From positions 27,304-91,303 of the forward strand of contig DASRFK010000097.1 in NCBI GenBank assembly GCA_035651635.1: a stretch of DNA of 64,000 nt, given 5' to 3'. The notes below the pieces were generated by a model. That model made no database searches. It had not been told where the DNA came from and was given only the letters and a program-made list of their open reading frames with translations. Below, one piece after another: positions 44,129 to 51,306 of this stretch (the first letter of the stretch is position 1; each line of letters begins with the position of its first letter). This DNA comes from JANXQE01 sp035651635 (GTDB taxonomy: Bacteria; Verrucomicrobiota; Verrucomicrobiia; Limisphaerales; UBA8199). The position numbers and the translations under genes were made by a program.

Positions 44129-44545
44129 TTCACGATCGTTGGTATGAGCATTCAGGAGTTTCCTTTGGCGTGGCGATGGACTGAACCATCTCACGCTGTG
44201 CTACCGCCTGAAGTCCTTGCTGCTATTGTCCCGTTGACTCCTTCGGGAGCGGCGCGACTGAATCGCGTTCCGCCTGTCGAGGGTATGCGCGCGGTCTCTT
44301 GTTGCACGGATGGCTCTAAGGATGTGCAGGGCTGGCTGCGTCAGATTCAGCCCGACGGGCAGGTGTCGGTTTATGTGAGCTGGAGCGATAATTTGGCTGT
44401 GCAGACGAAGTGGGGGATTTTTACGGAGTATTGGAACGACTTTTGCTATCCTTCCTCTGATGATGTCACCATTGTGCCAGTTGCAGGAGGTTGGCGGTTA
44501 GAATATTCTCATGATGAAAGGTTCGAGTTCACAACGGCGGCGTAA
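44120..44545 (+). CDS. Cassette 4: soluble protein of unknown function
   Basis: The first ATG (44120) overlaps the core site; a second in-frame ATG at 44144 begins MSIQEFPLAWRWTEPSHAVL, which looks like the conserved start, so the protein is 133-141 residues. The sequence is rich in Trp and Pro (PPEVLAAIVPLTPSGAARLN, KWGIFTEYWNDFCYPSSDDV) and ends with alternating strands. No signal, membrane helix or catalytic motif. The stop abuts attC4 directly. Function unknown. Confidence 0.75.
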   Translation: MFGFTIVGMSIQEFPLAWRWTEPSHAVLPPEVLAAIVPLTPSGAARLNRVPPVEGMRAVSCCTDGSKDVQGWLRQIQPDGQVSVYVSWSDNLAVQTKWGIFTEYWNDFCYPSSDDVTIVPVAGGWRLEYSHDERFEFTTAA

Positions 44546-44671
44546 ACCGAACTATTTCCTGGAGGCGAACCGCCTCCCCGCTTTTGCGCTCAGTGCCGGA
44601 GGGCAGTTCGGACATTCCAACCACGCACGGACTTCCATTTTCGGAGGCGGTCGCTCAGGAAAACGTTATGC
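44546..44671 (+). other. attC site 4 (126 bp)
   Basis: R'' ACCGAAC (44546-44552) is the exact complement of the leading core of cassette 4 (GTTCGGT, 44122). The partner arm is far away: TTTCCTGGAGGCGAACCGCC pairs with the reverse of GGAGGCGGTCGCTCAGGAAA near 44643-44662. R' is GTTATGC (44665-44671), the lead of cassette 5. The loop is long and unlike those of attC 1-3. Confidence 0.7.
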
Positions 44672-44674
44672 ATT

Positions 44675-44881
44675 ATGAAGGCGGTTGCACTGAAAGTTTT
44701 CATTGCCGCCTCTGCTGCGTTCGCGGCTTACTACCTGTATTTTCTTTGCTCTGTGTTCTATTATGAAAGGGGTCGGTTCTTAGTATCGTGCGATTTGTTC
44801 ATCCTCGCGGTTTCTTCTTTTGTGGCGGGCGCTGGATTGAATTACTGTGGCCCCCACTTATTGGTGTTTTCGACAGGCTGA
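44675..44881 (+). CDS. Cassette 5: membrane protein, 3' end replaced by flanking DNA
   Basis: The frame has 68 residues, begins four bases after the core GTTATGC and reads MKAVALKVFIAASAAFAAYY, then two hydrophobic helices (residues about 5-26 and 38-55). From VAGAGLN onward the codons lie in the 19-bp repeat and then in the end of the neighbouring pseudopilin gene (antisense), so the natural C-terminus and the attC of this cassette are lost. The expected R'' (GCATAAC) is absent before 44841. Whether the hybrid is made is unknown. Confidence 0.55.
   Translation: MKAVALKVFIAASAAFAAYYLYFLCSVFYYERGRFLVSCDLFILAVSSFVAGAGLNYCGPHLLVFSTG
44823..44841. repeat. 19-bp direct repeat, right boundary of integron island
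   Basis: TGGCGGGCGCTGGATTGAA is identical to 42015-42033. The base after it (44842) is the stop codon of the minus-strand pseudopilin gene. Joining the two repeat copies would place the alkA stop about ten bases from that stop. Confidence 0.85.
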
Positions 44882-45723
44882 TGATTCCGGTTCCACCGAC
44901 TCATTACAGCTGAATTCGTTTGGTTAAAGAGGGCCTCAGGTCGGAGGTTCTCGACGTGGCCGTCGCAAAACGCCGCGATCCAGCGCCCACCGTGGCGCTG
45001 CTTCATTTCCTGCACCGCCCACGTTATATCGGTGTGAGATTGCCCTTCCAGAACAAGAGCGAAGTTTTCTCGTTCGAGCCATACGTCCTGATAATCAACG
45101 TCGCCGGTGACAGGCATAGCCTGAGCTCGCAGACTGGCATCTCCCCAGCAAACCATATCGCTTGGGACCAAGACCTCATCGTCTTTTGTAGCCGGGTCGA
45201 GCGGTGGATGGACATGATCGTCGTACGGCCCGAGACCACCTCCTCCCATCCCGATAGCATTGAATCCATAGCTTCCATAGCAGCTGCCGTAATAGAGATT
45301 TCCTGGTTCAAACCACCCCCTCACTCGATTATAGCCAGGGCAAGCGTAGATGCCGCTTCGGGTACCCAAATAAAGAAACGGATCTCCTTCGTTTAACGTC
45401 ATGGCGTAATTGTTTGAGGGCCAATCGGTTCGTACGAAGGGAAGCAGAGCTGGAACACGATCATTAATGTTCGGGTAAAAGCCGGTTTCCTGTACATAAA
45501 GAATCATCCCGATCTGCAATTGGCGCTGGTTATTTATGCAAACTGTTGTTTCTGCTTTGAGCCTCGCCCTACTGAGACATGGGAGCAGCATTGCAGCGAT
45601 AACCGCGATGACCGCGATGACGGCCAGCAACTCAATCAACGTGAAGCCCTCCTTCGCCGGGCACAGAATTCTCAGTTCCCAAGCTGAGAGTCCAGTTTTC
45701 TTGCTGGCAAGGTTCACTTTCAT
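44842..45723 (-). CDS. Type II pseudopilin-like protein with large C-terminal domain
   Basis: From ATG 45723 the protein has 293 residues. The prepilin motif KEGFTLIELLAVIAVIAVIA has Gly at -1 and Glu at +5 and continues as a membrane helix. The C-terminal domain has short Gly-rich loops, the segment GRWIAAFCDGHVENLRPEAL and a final RWNRNHQPVE, a pattern common in Verrucomicrobiota pseudopilin-like proteins (H-x-G/D-G-H-V). These are processed by prepilin peptidase and anchored in the envelope, but no secretion genes are near. Its 3' end meets the integron island. Confidence 0.88.
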   Translation of the reverse strand: MKVNLASKKTGLSAWELRILCPAKEGFTLIELLAVIAVIAVIAAMLLPCLSRARLKAETTVCINNQRQLQIGMILYVQETGFYPNINDRVPALLPFVRTDWPSNNYAMTLNEGDPFLYLGTRSGIYACPGYNRVRGWFEPGNLYYGSCYGSYGFNAIGMGGGGLGPYDDHVHPPLDPATKDDEVLVPSDMVCWGDASLRAQAMPVTGDVDYQDVWLERENFALVLEGQSHTDITWAVQEMKQRHGGRWIAAFCDGHVENLRPEALFNQTNSAVMSRWNRNHQPVENTNKWGPQ

Positions 45724-46074
45724 TCTGGCCGCTGACCGCAAGTCCCGAGCCAAAGTGCCCTCCAGCCTCAATCCCAGCGGATTAAGCTAGCCCCGAGCAT
45801 CGTGGTGGTGCGCATGGTCGATGGGCCAAGGCCAGCGGAAGCGTCATTATGAAACCCCGCCTCATCGGCTGCTTGCCAGTGTTGAACGATGGCTGCCTGG
45901 AATAATAAGCCGAAAGGGTCATCTCAACACTTAGTGGCGGTTGGAGACGAATATCAGGTTCCGCACGCCGATTATATTTCCTGCCGCCCAGAACGTCGGC
46001 TAATCGGACCTGCGTAATGGTCCACCACGACCGTGGATTTGCGTCCGTCCTGCCGTTGCTACCGATTAGCAGCC
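45724..46074. other. Gap without a supported gene
   Basis: The only frame of note starts with a GTG overlapping the rnr stop and runs from 46078 to 45782 on the minus strand; its product is Arg/Pro-rich and looks random. I see no repeat or RNA gene. The promoter of the pseudopilin gene should lie here. Confidence 0.4.
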
Positions 46075-48303
46075 TCACCTTCCAGACGGACGCGAGGTTT
46101 TAAACGGCTTCCGGAATTTTTGGCCGCGGGACGGGCGCTCGGGCTGACGACCCGTTCGCGGTGGTTCGATTAGCTTAAAATCCACCTGGCGTTTAAACCG
46201 ATCGACCTTGGCGACCTGGACTTCGACCCGGTCACCGAGTTTGATGACACGACGGGTTCTGCGGCCAACGAGATGGTTTTGTCGCGGGTCAAACTGGTAG
46301 AAATCATCGTTCAGACCCGAGAGCGGAACCAGCCCGCTCATGCCCAGACCGGTGACGTCGACGAAGAACCCGAAATTCCGCACGTCGGTAATCAAGGCGG
46401 CGTAGGTTTGCGGCTGGTTCTTGAGCTGGGATAGCAGGAACGCGAATAACTTGACGTCTCTGCTGTCACGCTCCGCATCGCTGGAATTGCGTTCGGTCTC
46501 GGAGAGATGGTCGGCGATTTCGGCCAGTGGTCGCGAGGAGACACTCACGCCAGCGGGCTCAAAGAGGGCGCGATGAACAATCAAATCGGCGTAGCGACGT
46601 ATCGGAGAGGTGAAGTGGGTATATTTCTTTTTGGCCAAGCCATAGTGCCCAAGCGCTTCAACCGAGTAGCGCGCCCGCATCAACGAGCGCAAAAAACCTA
46701 TTTTCAGCGCCGGCCCGATGGGCAGCCGGTTGAGCCGTTCGAGCAGTTTTTGGACTTCACGCCGGTCGGTCAGATTGCCGCATTGAATGCGGTGACCCAG
46801 GACGTCCTCGCGAAACTCGCCCAATCGCCTCTTATCGGGAGGTTCGTGGATACGGTACAAGGCCGGCCGCCCCGACCCCATCAACCGGGTGGCCACAGCC
46901 TCGTTGGCCAGCAGCATGAACTCTTCGATAAGTTGGTGCGAGATATCGTTTTCCACTTTCTCGATGCGCAGCACCCGGCCGCGTTCGTCGAGCCGGATCT
47001 TGGTCTCAGGAAAATCCAGATCAAGTGATCCAGCACGGAAACGGTCACGCCGGATCTGTTGCGCCAGTTTATGGGCGTGCTGCAGCATTTGTTCGAGCGA
47101 ATCGAGTGGCGCGCGCTGCAAGATGCCCAGGACTTCGCGATAGTTATACCGGCAACGCGAGCGAATCACGGCCGGATAGAACTGGGTCTTGAGCACCTGG
47201 CCGGAGGAGGAAAGCAGAAACTCGACGCACTTGGTGAGGCGATCCACGTGCGGTTTCAACGAACACAACTCGTTGCTCAGGGCTTCGGGAAGCATTGGAA
47301 CCACCCGGTCGACCAGGTAAGTCGAGTTGCCCCGCCGCTCGGCCTCCTGGTCCAGGGCGCTGCGTGGCTTTACGTAATGGGAAACGTCGGCGATATGAAC
47401 CCAAAGCTTCCAGCGATCGGGACCGGCGCTTTGCAGGCAAATGGCATCGTCAAAATCCTTGGCGTCCTCCGGATCGATCGTAATGACCTCATGCCCCCGG
47501 CAATCGGTGCGGCCACGAAGATCGGCGTCACGGACTTCCGAGCCGATGGACTTGGCTTCCTGCAAAACCTTTTTGGGGAAGTGCAGCGATAGTTGATACT
47601 GTCGAATTACCGAAAGCATGTCCACGCCTTCGGCGTCGGGTGAACCGAGCACTTCGATGATCTCCCCTTCCGGATTCGTATGGCGCGAGGTCCATTCGCG
47701 AAGCTCGACGACCACTTTATCTCCTGGCACGGCCGGACGGCCAACATCGGTTGGGGGCGGCACATAAATATCCTGCGGGATACGGGGGTCATCGGGAATC
47801 ACGTAGAGGAACTGTCGGCCGGCCTGGAGAGTGCCTACCAGGCTGGTTCGGGCGCGCTCGAGAACGCGCACCACCCGGCCAGCCGGTGGCTCCTCCGCGC
47901 CCGAGACTCGGCGCGGCGCGGCATCGCGCCGGACCAAAACCCGGTCTCCGTGCATGGCTGTTCCTGTGGCATCACTGGGAACGCGAATGGCGGGAAGGCG
48001 CGGATCGGTTGGCTGCAACACTCCCCCGCCCTGGCGATTGATCCGGATCCGGCCGGGGACAAGGTCGGCCTGAAGCGGCAACCCGAAACGGTTCCCCTGC
48101 TTGAGCCGGGCGATTTGGCCTGCGCGCTCCATGCGCGCGAGGGTTTGGTTGAGGACCTGAGAGGCGCTGCGCTGCAGGCCCAGAGCGCGCCCAAGTCCCG
48201 CCATGTCCAGCGGCGTGTAGTCGGGCCGGCCCAGCAACTCCAGGATTTTGTCCTGAAGCGAGGCAGCGGGCAGTTGTTTTCCCTGAGTAATATCTTCGCG
48301 CAC
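46075..48303 (-). CDS. rnr: Ribonuclease R
   Basis: A cytoplasmic 3'-5' exoribonuclease that degrades structured RNA. From GTG 48303 the protein has 742 residues; the frame is open to 48534, overlapping the next gene, and has no ATG between, so GTG is the best guess. Order: winged-helix start (LQDKILELLGRPDYTPLDMA), cold-shock OB folds (about 65-215), the RNB catalytic core with TIDPEDAKDFDDAICL carrying the metal-binding Asp residues, FTSPIRRYADLIVHR, and a C-terminal S1 domain (ALITDVRNFGFFVDVTGLGM to FKLIE). It ends with a basic tail. Confidence 0.94.
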   Translation of the reverse strand: MREDITQGKQLPAASLQDKILELLGRPDYTPLDMAGLGRALGLQRSASQVLNQTLARMERAGQIARLKQGNRFGLPLQADLVPGRIRINRQGGGVLQPTDPRLPAIRVPSDATGTAMHGDRVLVRRDAAPRRVSGAEEPPAGRVVRVLERARTSLVGTLQAGRQFLYVIPDDPRIPQDIYVPPPTDVGRPAVPGDKVVVELREWTSRHTNPEGEIIEVLGSPDAEGVDMLSVIRQYQLSLHFPKKVLQEAKSIGSEVRDADLRGRTDCRGHEVITIDPEDAKDFDDAICLQSAGPDRWKLWVHIADVSHYVKPRSALDQEAERRGNSTYLVDRVVPMLPEALSNELCSLKPHVDRLTKCVEFLLSSSGQVLKTQFYPAVIRSRCRYNYREVLGILQRAPLDSLEQMLQHAHKLAQQIRRDRFRAGSLDLDFPETKIRLDERGRVLRIEKVENDISHQLIEEFMLLANEAVATRLMGSGRPALYRIHEPPDKRRLGEFREDVLGHRIQCGNLTDRREVQKLLERLNRLPIGPALKIGFLRSLMRARYSVEALGHYGLAKKKYTHFTSPIRRYADLIVHRALFEPAGVSVSSRPLAEIADHLSETERNSSDAERDSRDVKLFAFLLSQLKNQPQTYAALITDVRNFGFFVDVTGLGMSGLVPLSGLNDDFYQFDPRQNHLVGRRTRRVIKLGDRVEVQVAKVDRFKRQVDFKLIEPPRTGRQPERPSRGQKFRKPFKTSRPSGR

Positions 48304-48350
48304 GAGCCATAACTGGACGCGCGGAGAATTAAAGCAACACAAAACTGCTC

Positions 48351-48986
48351 TCAACCCGCGGTCTTGATGTCTCGCCTGGAAACAAAAAGGCTGTGTTGGA
48401 GGTAATAGCGAAGCGGCCATTCCGCCGCCCGTGAGATGCCTACTCGCACGGTTGTGACGACGGGCCCGCGTCGACGGCGGAAAGCGCGAACATCGGGATT
48501 CCTGGCGATCAGGAGCGGCGATTGGGGATCGCATAGATCGACTCCGTCGAGCGCACTGTCAATGTCCATGGCTTCGCACAGTTTAGCTGGGCCATTAGTC
48601 AGCCGATGTTCACTAACGACCGGCCGCCGCTGTAGCATGGTCGGGGCTCCGAGAGTTGCCTCCACAGCCCGGATCAAAACGGCTTCGGCGATACCCTCCG
48701 GCCGGCACACCGCATTGACACAGTAATGGTAGCCGTAGATCAAATAAACATACGCGTGACCAGGTGCCCCGAACATCACTCGGTTTCGCCGCGTTAATCC
48801 AGGAGCCGCATGGCAGGCGGGATCATCGGCAAGGTAAGCTTCGGTTTCGACAATGGGACCACCCACCGGGCCATCGGGCGTATTGCGCACGAGCAGATGC
48901 CCAAGCAAACGCGGTGCAACTGCCTTCGCCGAAGGTTTATAAAACGACCTGGGCAAAGGTTCTAAGGCGGCGTTAACTCCAAACAT
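48351..48986 (-). CDS. DNA-3-methyladenine glycosylase (AAG/MPG type)
   Basis: A second, structurally unrelated alkylpurine glycosylase. From ATG 48986 the protein has 211 residues. The core shows ARRLLGHLLV-like opening (VAPRLLGHLLVRNT), IVETEAYLADDPACHAAPGL with the catalytic Glu, FGAPGHAYVYLIYGYHYCVN with the intercalating Tyr region, AVLIRAVEA and LTNGPAKLCEAMDI. It removes 3-methyladenine, 7-methylguanine or hypoxanthine. It lies upstream of rnr on the same strand. The frame is open to 49067, but the family start fits the chosen ATG. Confidence 0.94.
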   Translation of the reverse strand: MFGVNAALEPLPRSFYKPSAKAVAPRLLGHLLVRNTPDGPVGGPIVETEAYLADDPACHAAPGLTRRNRVMFGAPGHAYVYLIYGYHYCVNAVCRPEGIAEAVLIRAVEATLGAPTMLQRRPVVSEHRLTNGPAKLCEAMDIDSALDGVDLCDPQSPLLIARNPDVRAFRRRRGPVVTTVRVGISRAAEWPLRYYLQHSLFVSRRDIKTAG

Positions 48987-49089
48987 GATCGTAAGCGCGC
49001 GCCGCAGAATGCGATTTCCCCGAACGGCGCGCAACTGCGATACAGCCAAGTGGCAGGGCAGACGCATCTAATTGCATCTAATTCCCGCG

Positions 49090-49217
49090 GTAGGGATGGC
49101 GCGCTGCGCCGTCCGCGCCGCGTTCAGCGGCGCAAGGCTGGAATGTGAACGTAACTCCTCTCGCATTCGTTCCGCCCGCTAAACGCGGGCGGGGACATCG
49201 CAGCGCGATGTCCCTAC
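49090..49217. repeat. Long imperfect inverted repeat between two minus-strand genes
   Basis: The outer arms are GTAGGGATGGCGCGCTGCGC (from 49090) and the reverse of GCAGCGCGATGTCCCTAC (to 49217). Inside are two more hairpins, GCGCCGC/GCGGCGC (49115-49133) and CCGCCCGC/GCGGGCGG (about 49172-49192). It resembles the bacterial REP/BIME style and may act as a transcript end for the AI-2E family gene. Confidence 0.55.
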
Positions 49218-49228
49218 CTCAGGGGAAG

Positions 49229-51094
49229 CTAAGAGGCAAGTTCAACCGCCGCGGGCCAGGACTCGTTCGTCGTCGCGCGGCTTAGTGAGGCGATTCCGTC
49301 GGCAGCTTGGCTGAGCGTCGCGGCGGTTTGATCAGCCGAGGGCAATCCTGCGGCTGGTTTGGCCAGGTCGGCCTCTTTTTCAGTAAGCAGTGCCGCGGTC
49401 AGTTTAAGCTCTTTGTATTGGTTCCGCAATCGCCGGCACAAGTACCGCGTGTGCGTCAGCGCGAAAGGAGGAATAGCGACCACGCAAGCCACTTTGGCCT
49501 TGGAGCGTTCAACCTCACCGACCATGGCAGCGATCGAAATCCCGGTGTTCAATACCAGCGCGCCAAGGCCGCGTTTTTGCAGCAGGAATTTGAGCATGTA
49601 GGCGGCCAACTCGTCGGCCTCATCCCGGGCCGGGATGCACAACACCTCGACGGGCCCGGTAGGTTCCAGAACAATTTTTGAGGGTTCGTTCGACTTGGAA
49701 AGAAGGGAGACTTTGGCGGCGTCGGCGGCAACCAGGTCGTCCGCGCGTTCCGCCAGGTCTTCGACAATCATGCGCACGTTCTGAAAGATGAACTGTTCTT
49801 TGTCCTCATCGAGCTTGCCCCGGTGCCGGTCTTCCTCGGCCAGGGTGAGAGCTGGAATGATTAGTTCATCGTAAAGGCGATCGAGCGAAGAAGCGTTTTT
49901 GAGAAATTCTTCAGAAATGAGGCTGGCTTCCTCGAGGTCCATGGCGAGCAACCGCTGGTACAAGCGTGTTTCGGGAGGCAACACCGGTTCGTCACTGAGC
50001 AAAACCTGCAGAAATGACAGGCTGGGCACGTACCGTCCGATGGCAACCACGCAAACAGTCAAAGGCATCGCCAGCAGCAGTCCTGCCGGGCCCCATAACC
50101 ACGTCCAAAAAACCGCCGCGACCAGCACCGCCAGAGGTGACAAGCCGGTTGAACTGCCGTACAACACGGGTTCGGCAAGGTTATACATCAGCAGATCCAC
50201 TCCCGCATAGATGCCAAGGATTATCGGAACCTCGATCCAACCGGGTCTGACGGCCAGGGCCACGGCGGCCGGCATCACCGCGGCAACCCAGATGCCCAGA
50301 TACGGAACATATCGGAACAAAGCGGCCAGCATGCCCCATAAAAGAGGGTTGGGAATGTGAATAAAGTAGAGCGCCGTGCCGGTGGCAGCGCCGTAGGCCG
50401 CGTTAATGACGAACTGCGCCAACAAGTACCGACTCACACGGTGAGCGGCGTCGTCCAGCACATTGGTGGTCACGTTTAGCTGCCGCGACCCGGCCAGGCG
50501 AATCAATCGGTCGCGCAGCTCGTCGCGCTCGATCAGCATGAAAATCACAAATACAACGACGATCCCGATCGTCATCAGAACGCTCACCAGCGAGCTGAGG
50601 ATTTTTTGAACCGATTCCACTGGCGAAAACGGCGCGCGCCGGATCTCGACCGGCACCGGGCGCTCTTCCGGGTGCTGGCTCGTGGCCGCGGGCGGAGTGG
50701 GCGGGGTCAGTTCATCCGAGAATTTCTGGATCGTGCCGGAGATGCGCTTAACGAACCCTCCCCCCGAGGTTCGGATGGACTCGATCTTTTGGTGAACGTT
50801 GTGCTGGTACTCCGGGAGTTTGTGGACCAGGTCGGCCAGCTGGGAAGCCATGACGGAGCCAATCACTCCAATGAGCGTTAAGGTGATGAGAACCACAATT
50901 GCCGCGGAGGGGATCCGGCCGAGGCCCCAATGCCGCAACCGAATGACCAGCGGCGCCAACATAAAGGTCAGCAGAACGGACAGGGCCAGCGGTATGAAAA
51001 TGGTGCGGGCGAAGTAAAGCACCACAATCACGATCAGAAGGACAAACAGGGTCTGGGTTTTCGCGTTGCTGTTGGATCGGTTGCCGTTCGCCAC
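49229..51094 (-). CDS. AI-2E family transporter with a C-terminal soluble domain
   Basis: The protein has 621 residues. The first 370 are a PerM/AI-2E-type membrane domain with eight helices (TLFVLLIVIVVLYFARTIFI at the start, ALFRYVPYLGIWVAAVMPAA, and GLSPLAVLVAAVFWTWLWGP near the end), plus a long periplasmic loop with a Pro/Thr/Glu-rich stretch (about 125-155). An unusual cytoplasmic extension of about 240 residues follows: a helical segment, then an alpha/beta fold (VEVLCIPARDEADELAAYML, VACVVAIPPFALTHTRYLCR) like a B12-binding-type Rossmann domain without its His motif. Substrate unknown. Confidence 0.88.
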   Translation of the reverse strand: MANGNRSNSNAKTQTLFVLLIVIVVLYFARTIFIPLALSVLLTFMLAPLVIRLRHWGLGRIPSAAIVVLITLTLIGVIGSVMASQLADLVHKLPEYQHNVHQKIESIRTSGGGFVKRISGTIQKFSDELTPPTPPAATSQHPEERPVPVEIRRAPFSPVESVQKILSSLVSVLMTIGIVVVFVIFMLIERDELRDRLIRLAGSRQLNVTTNVLDDAAHRVSRYLLAQFVINAAYGAATGTALYFIHIPNPLLWGMLAALFRYVPYLGIWVAAVMPAAVALAVRPGWIEVPIILGIYAGVDLLMYNLAEPVLYGSSTGLSPLAVLVAAVFWTWLWGPAGLLLAMPLTVCVVAIGRYVPSLSFLQVLLSDEPVLPPETRLYQRLLAMDLEEASLISEEFLKNASSLDRLYDELIIPALTLAEEDRHRGKLDEDKEQFIFQNVRMIVEDLAERADDLVAADAAKVSLLSKSNEPSKIVLEPTGPVEVLCIPARDEADELAAYMLKFLLQKRGLGALVLNTGISIAAMVGEVERSKAKVACVVAIPPFALTHTRYLCRRLRNQYKELKLTAALLTEKEADLAKPAAGLPSADQTAATLSQAADGIASLSRATTNESWPAAVELAS

Positions 51095-51306
51095 TGGTTC
51101 GGGCCTTTCAGTCTCGCGCCGGCCGATACAGAAGTACGCCTGGCGTGTCTACACAGTACCCTCACTACGCATGGCTTGCACTTGGTCGAATACCCCAAAG
51201 GGCGCGGGGTCCTTCCTCCTCTCGAGCCATTGACAACATCAGGATCGCAACCCATTCTGCTGCTATGCCCCACGCTGCACGCGCATTGATTGGTCGCGGT
51301 CCATTT

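Larger units (their letters stand above)
42034..44841. mobile_element. Remnant integron: truncated intI plus five gene cassettes
   Basis: In order: intI fragment on the minus strand; an AT-richer spacer with promoter-like sequences; the attI/cassette junction at 42700-42706; then five cassettes on the plus strand separated by attC sites (43077-43169, 43555-43644, 44036-44128, 44546-44671). Every complete cassette has one gene and an R'' box complementary to its own leading core site. Both ends are cut: intI lacks its catalytic half and cassette 5 lacks its attC. The 19-bp direct repeat flanks the whole. The island separates alkA from a convergent pseudopilin gene. Confidence 0.85.

Noticed and set aside
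44546..44612. A 67-bp attC-like site ending at AGTTCGG
   Set aside because: CCGAACT and AGTTCGG pair for 7 bases, but the inner arms do not continue well. The longer version ending at 44671 pairs through TTTCCTG and CCGCCTCC and leaves a proper leading core for cassette 5.
44584..44766. 60-residue frame overlapping attC4 and cassette 5
   Set aside because: It starts inside the attC loop and is Cys/His-rich nonsense; the frame from 44675 gives a regular membrane protein.
45782..46078. 98-residue frame with a GTG overlapping the rnr stop
   Set aside because: The overlap looks like coupling, but the product is Arg/Pro-rich with no structure and no pattern of selection that I can see.
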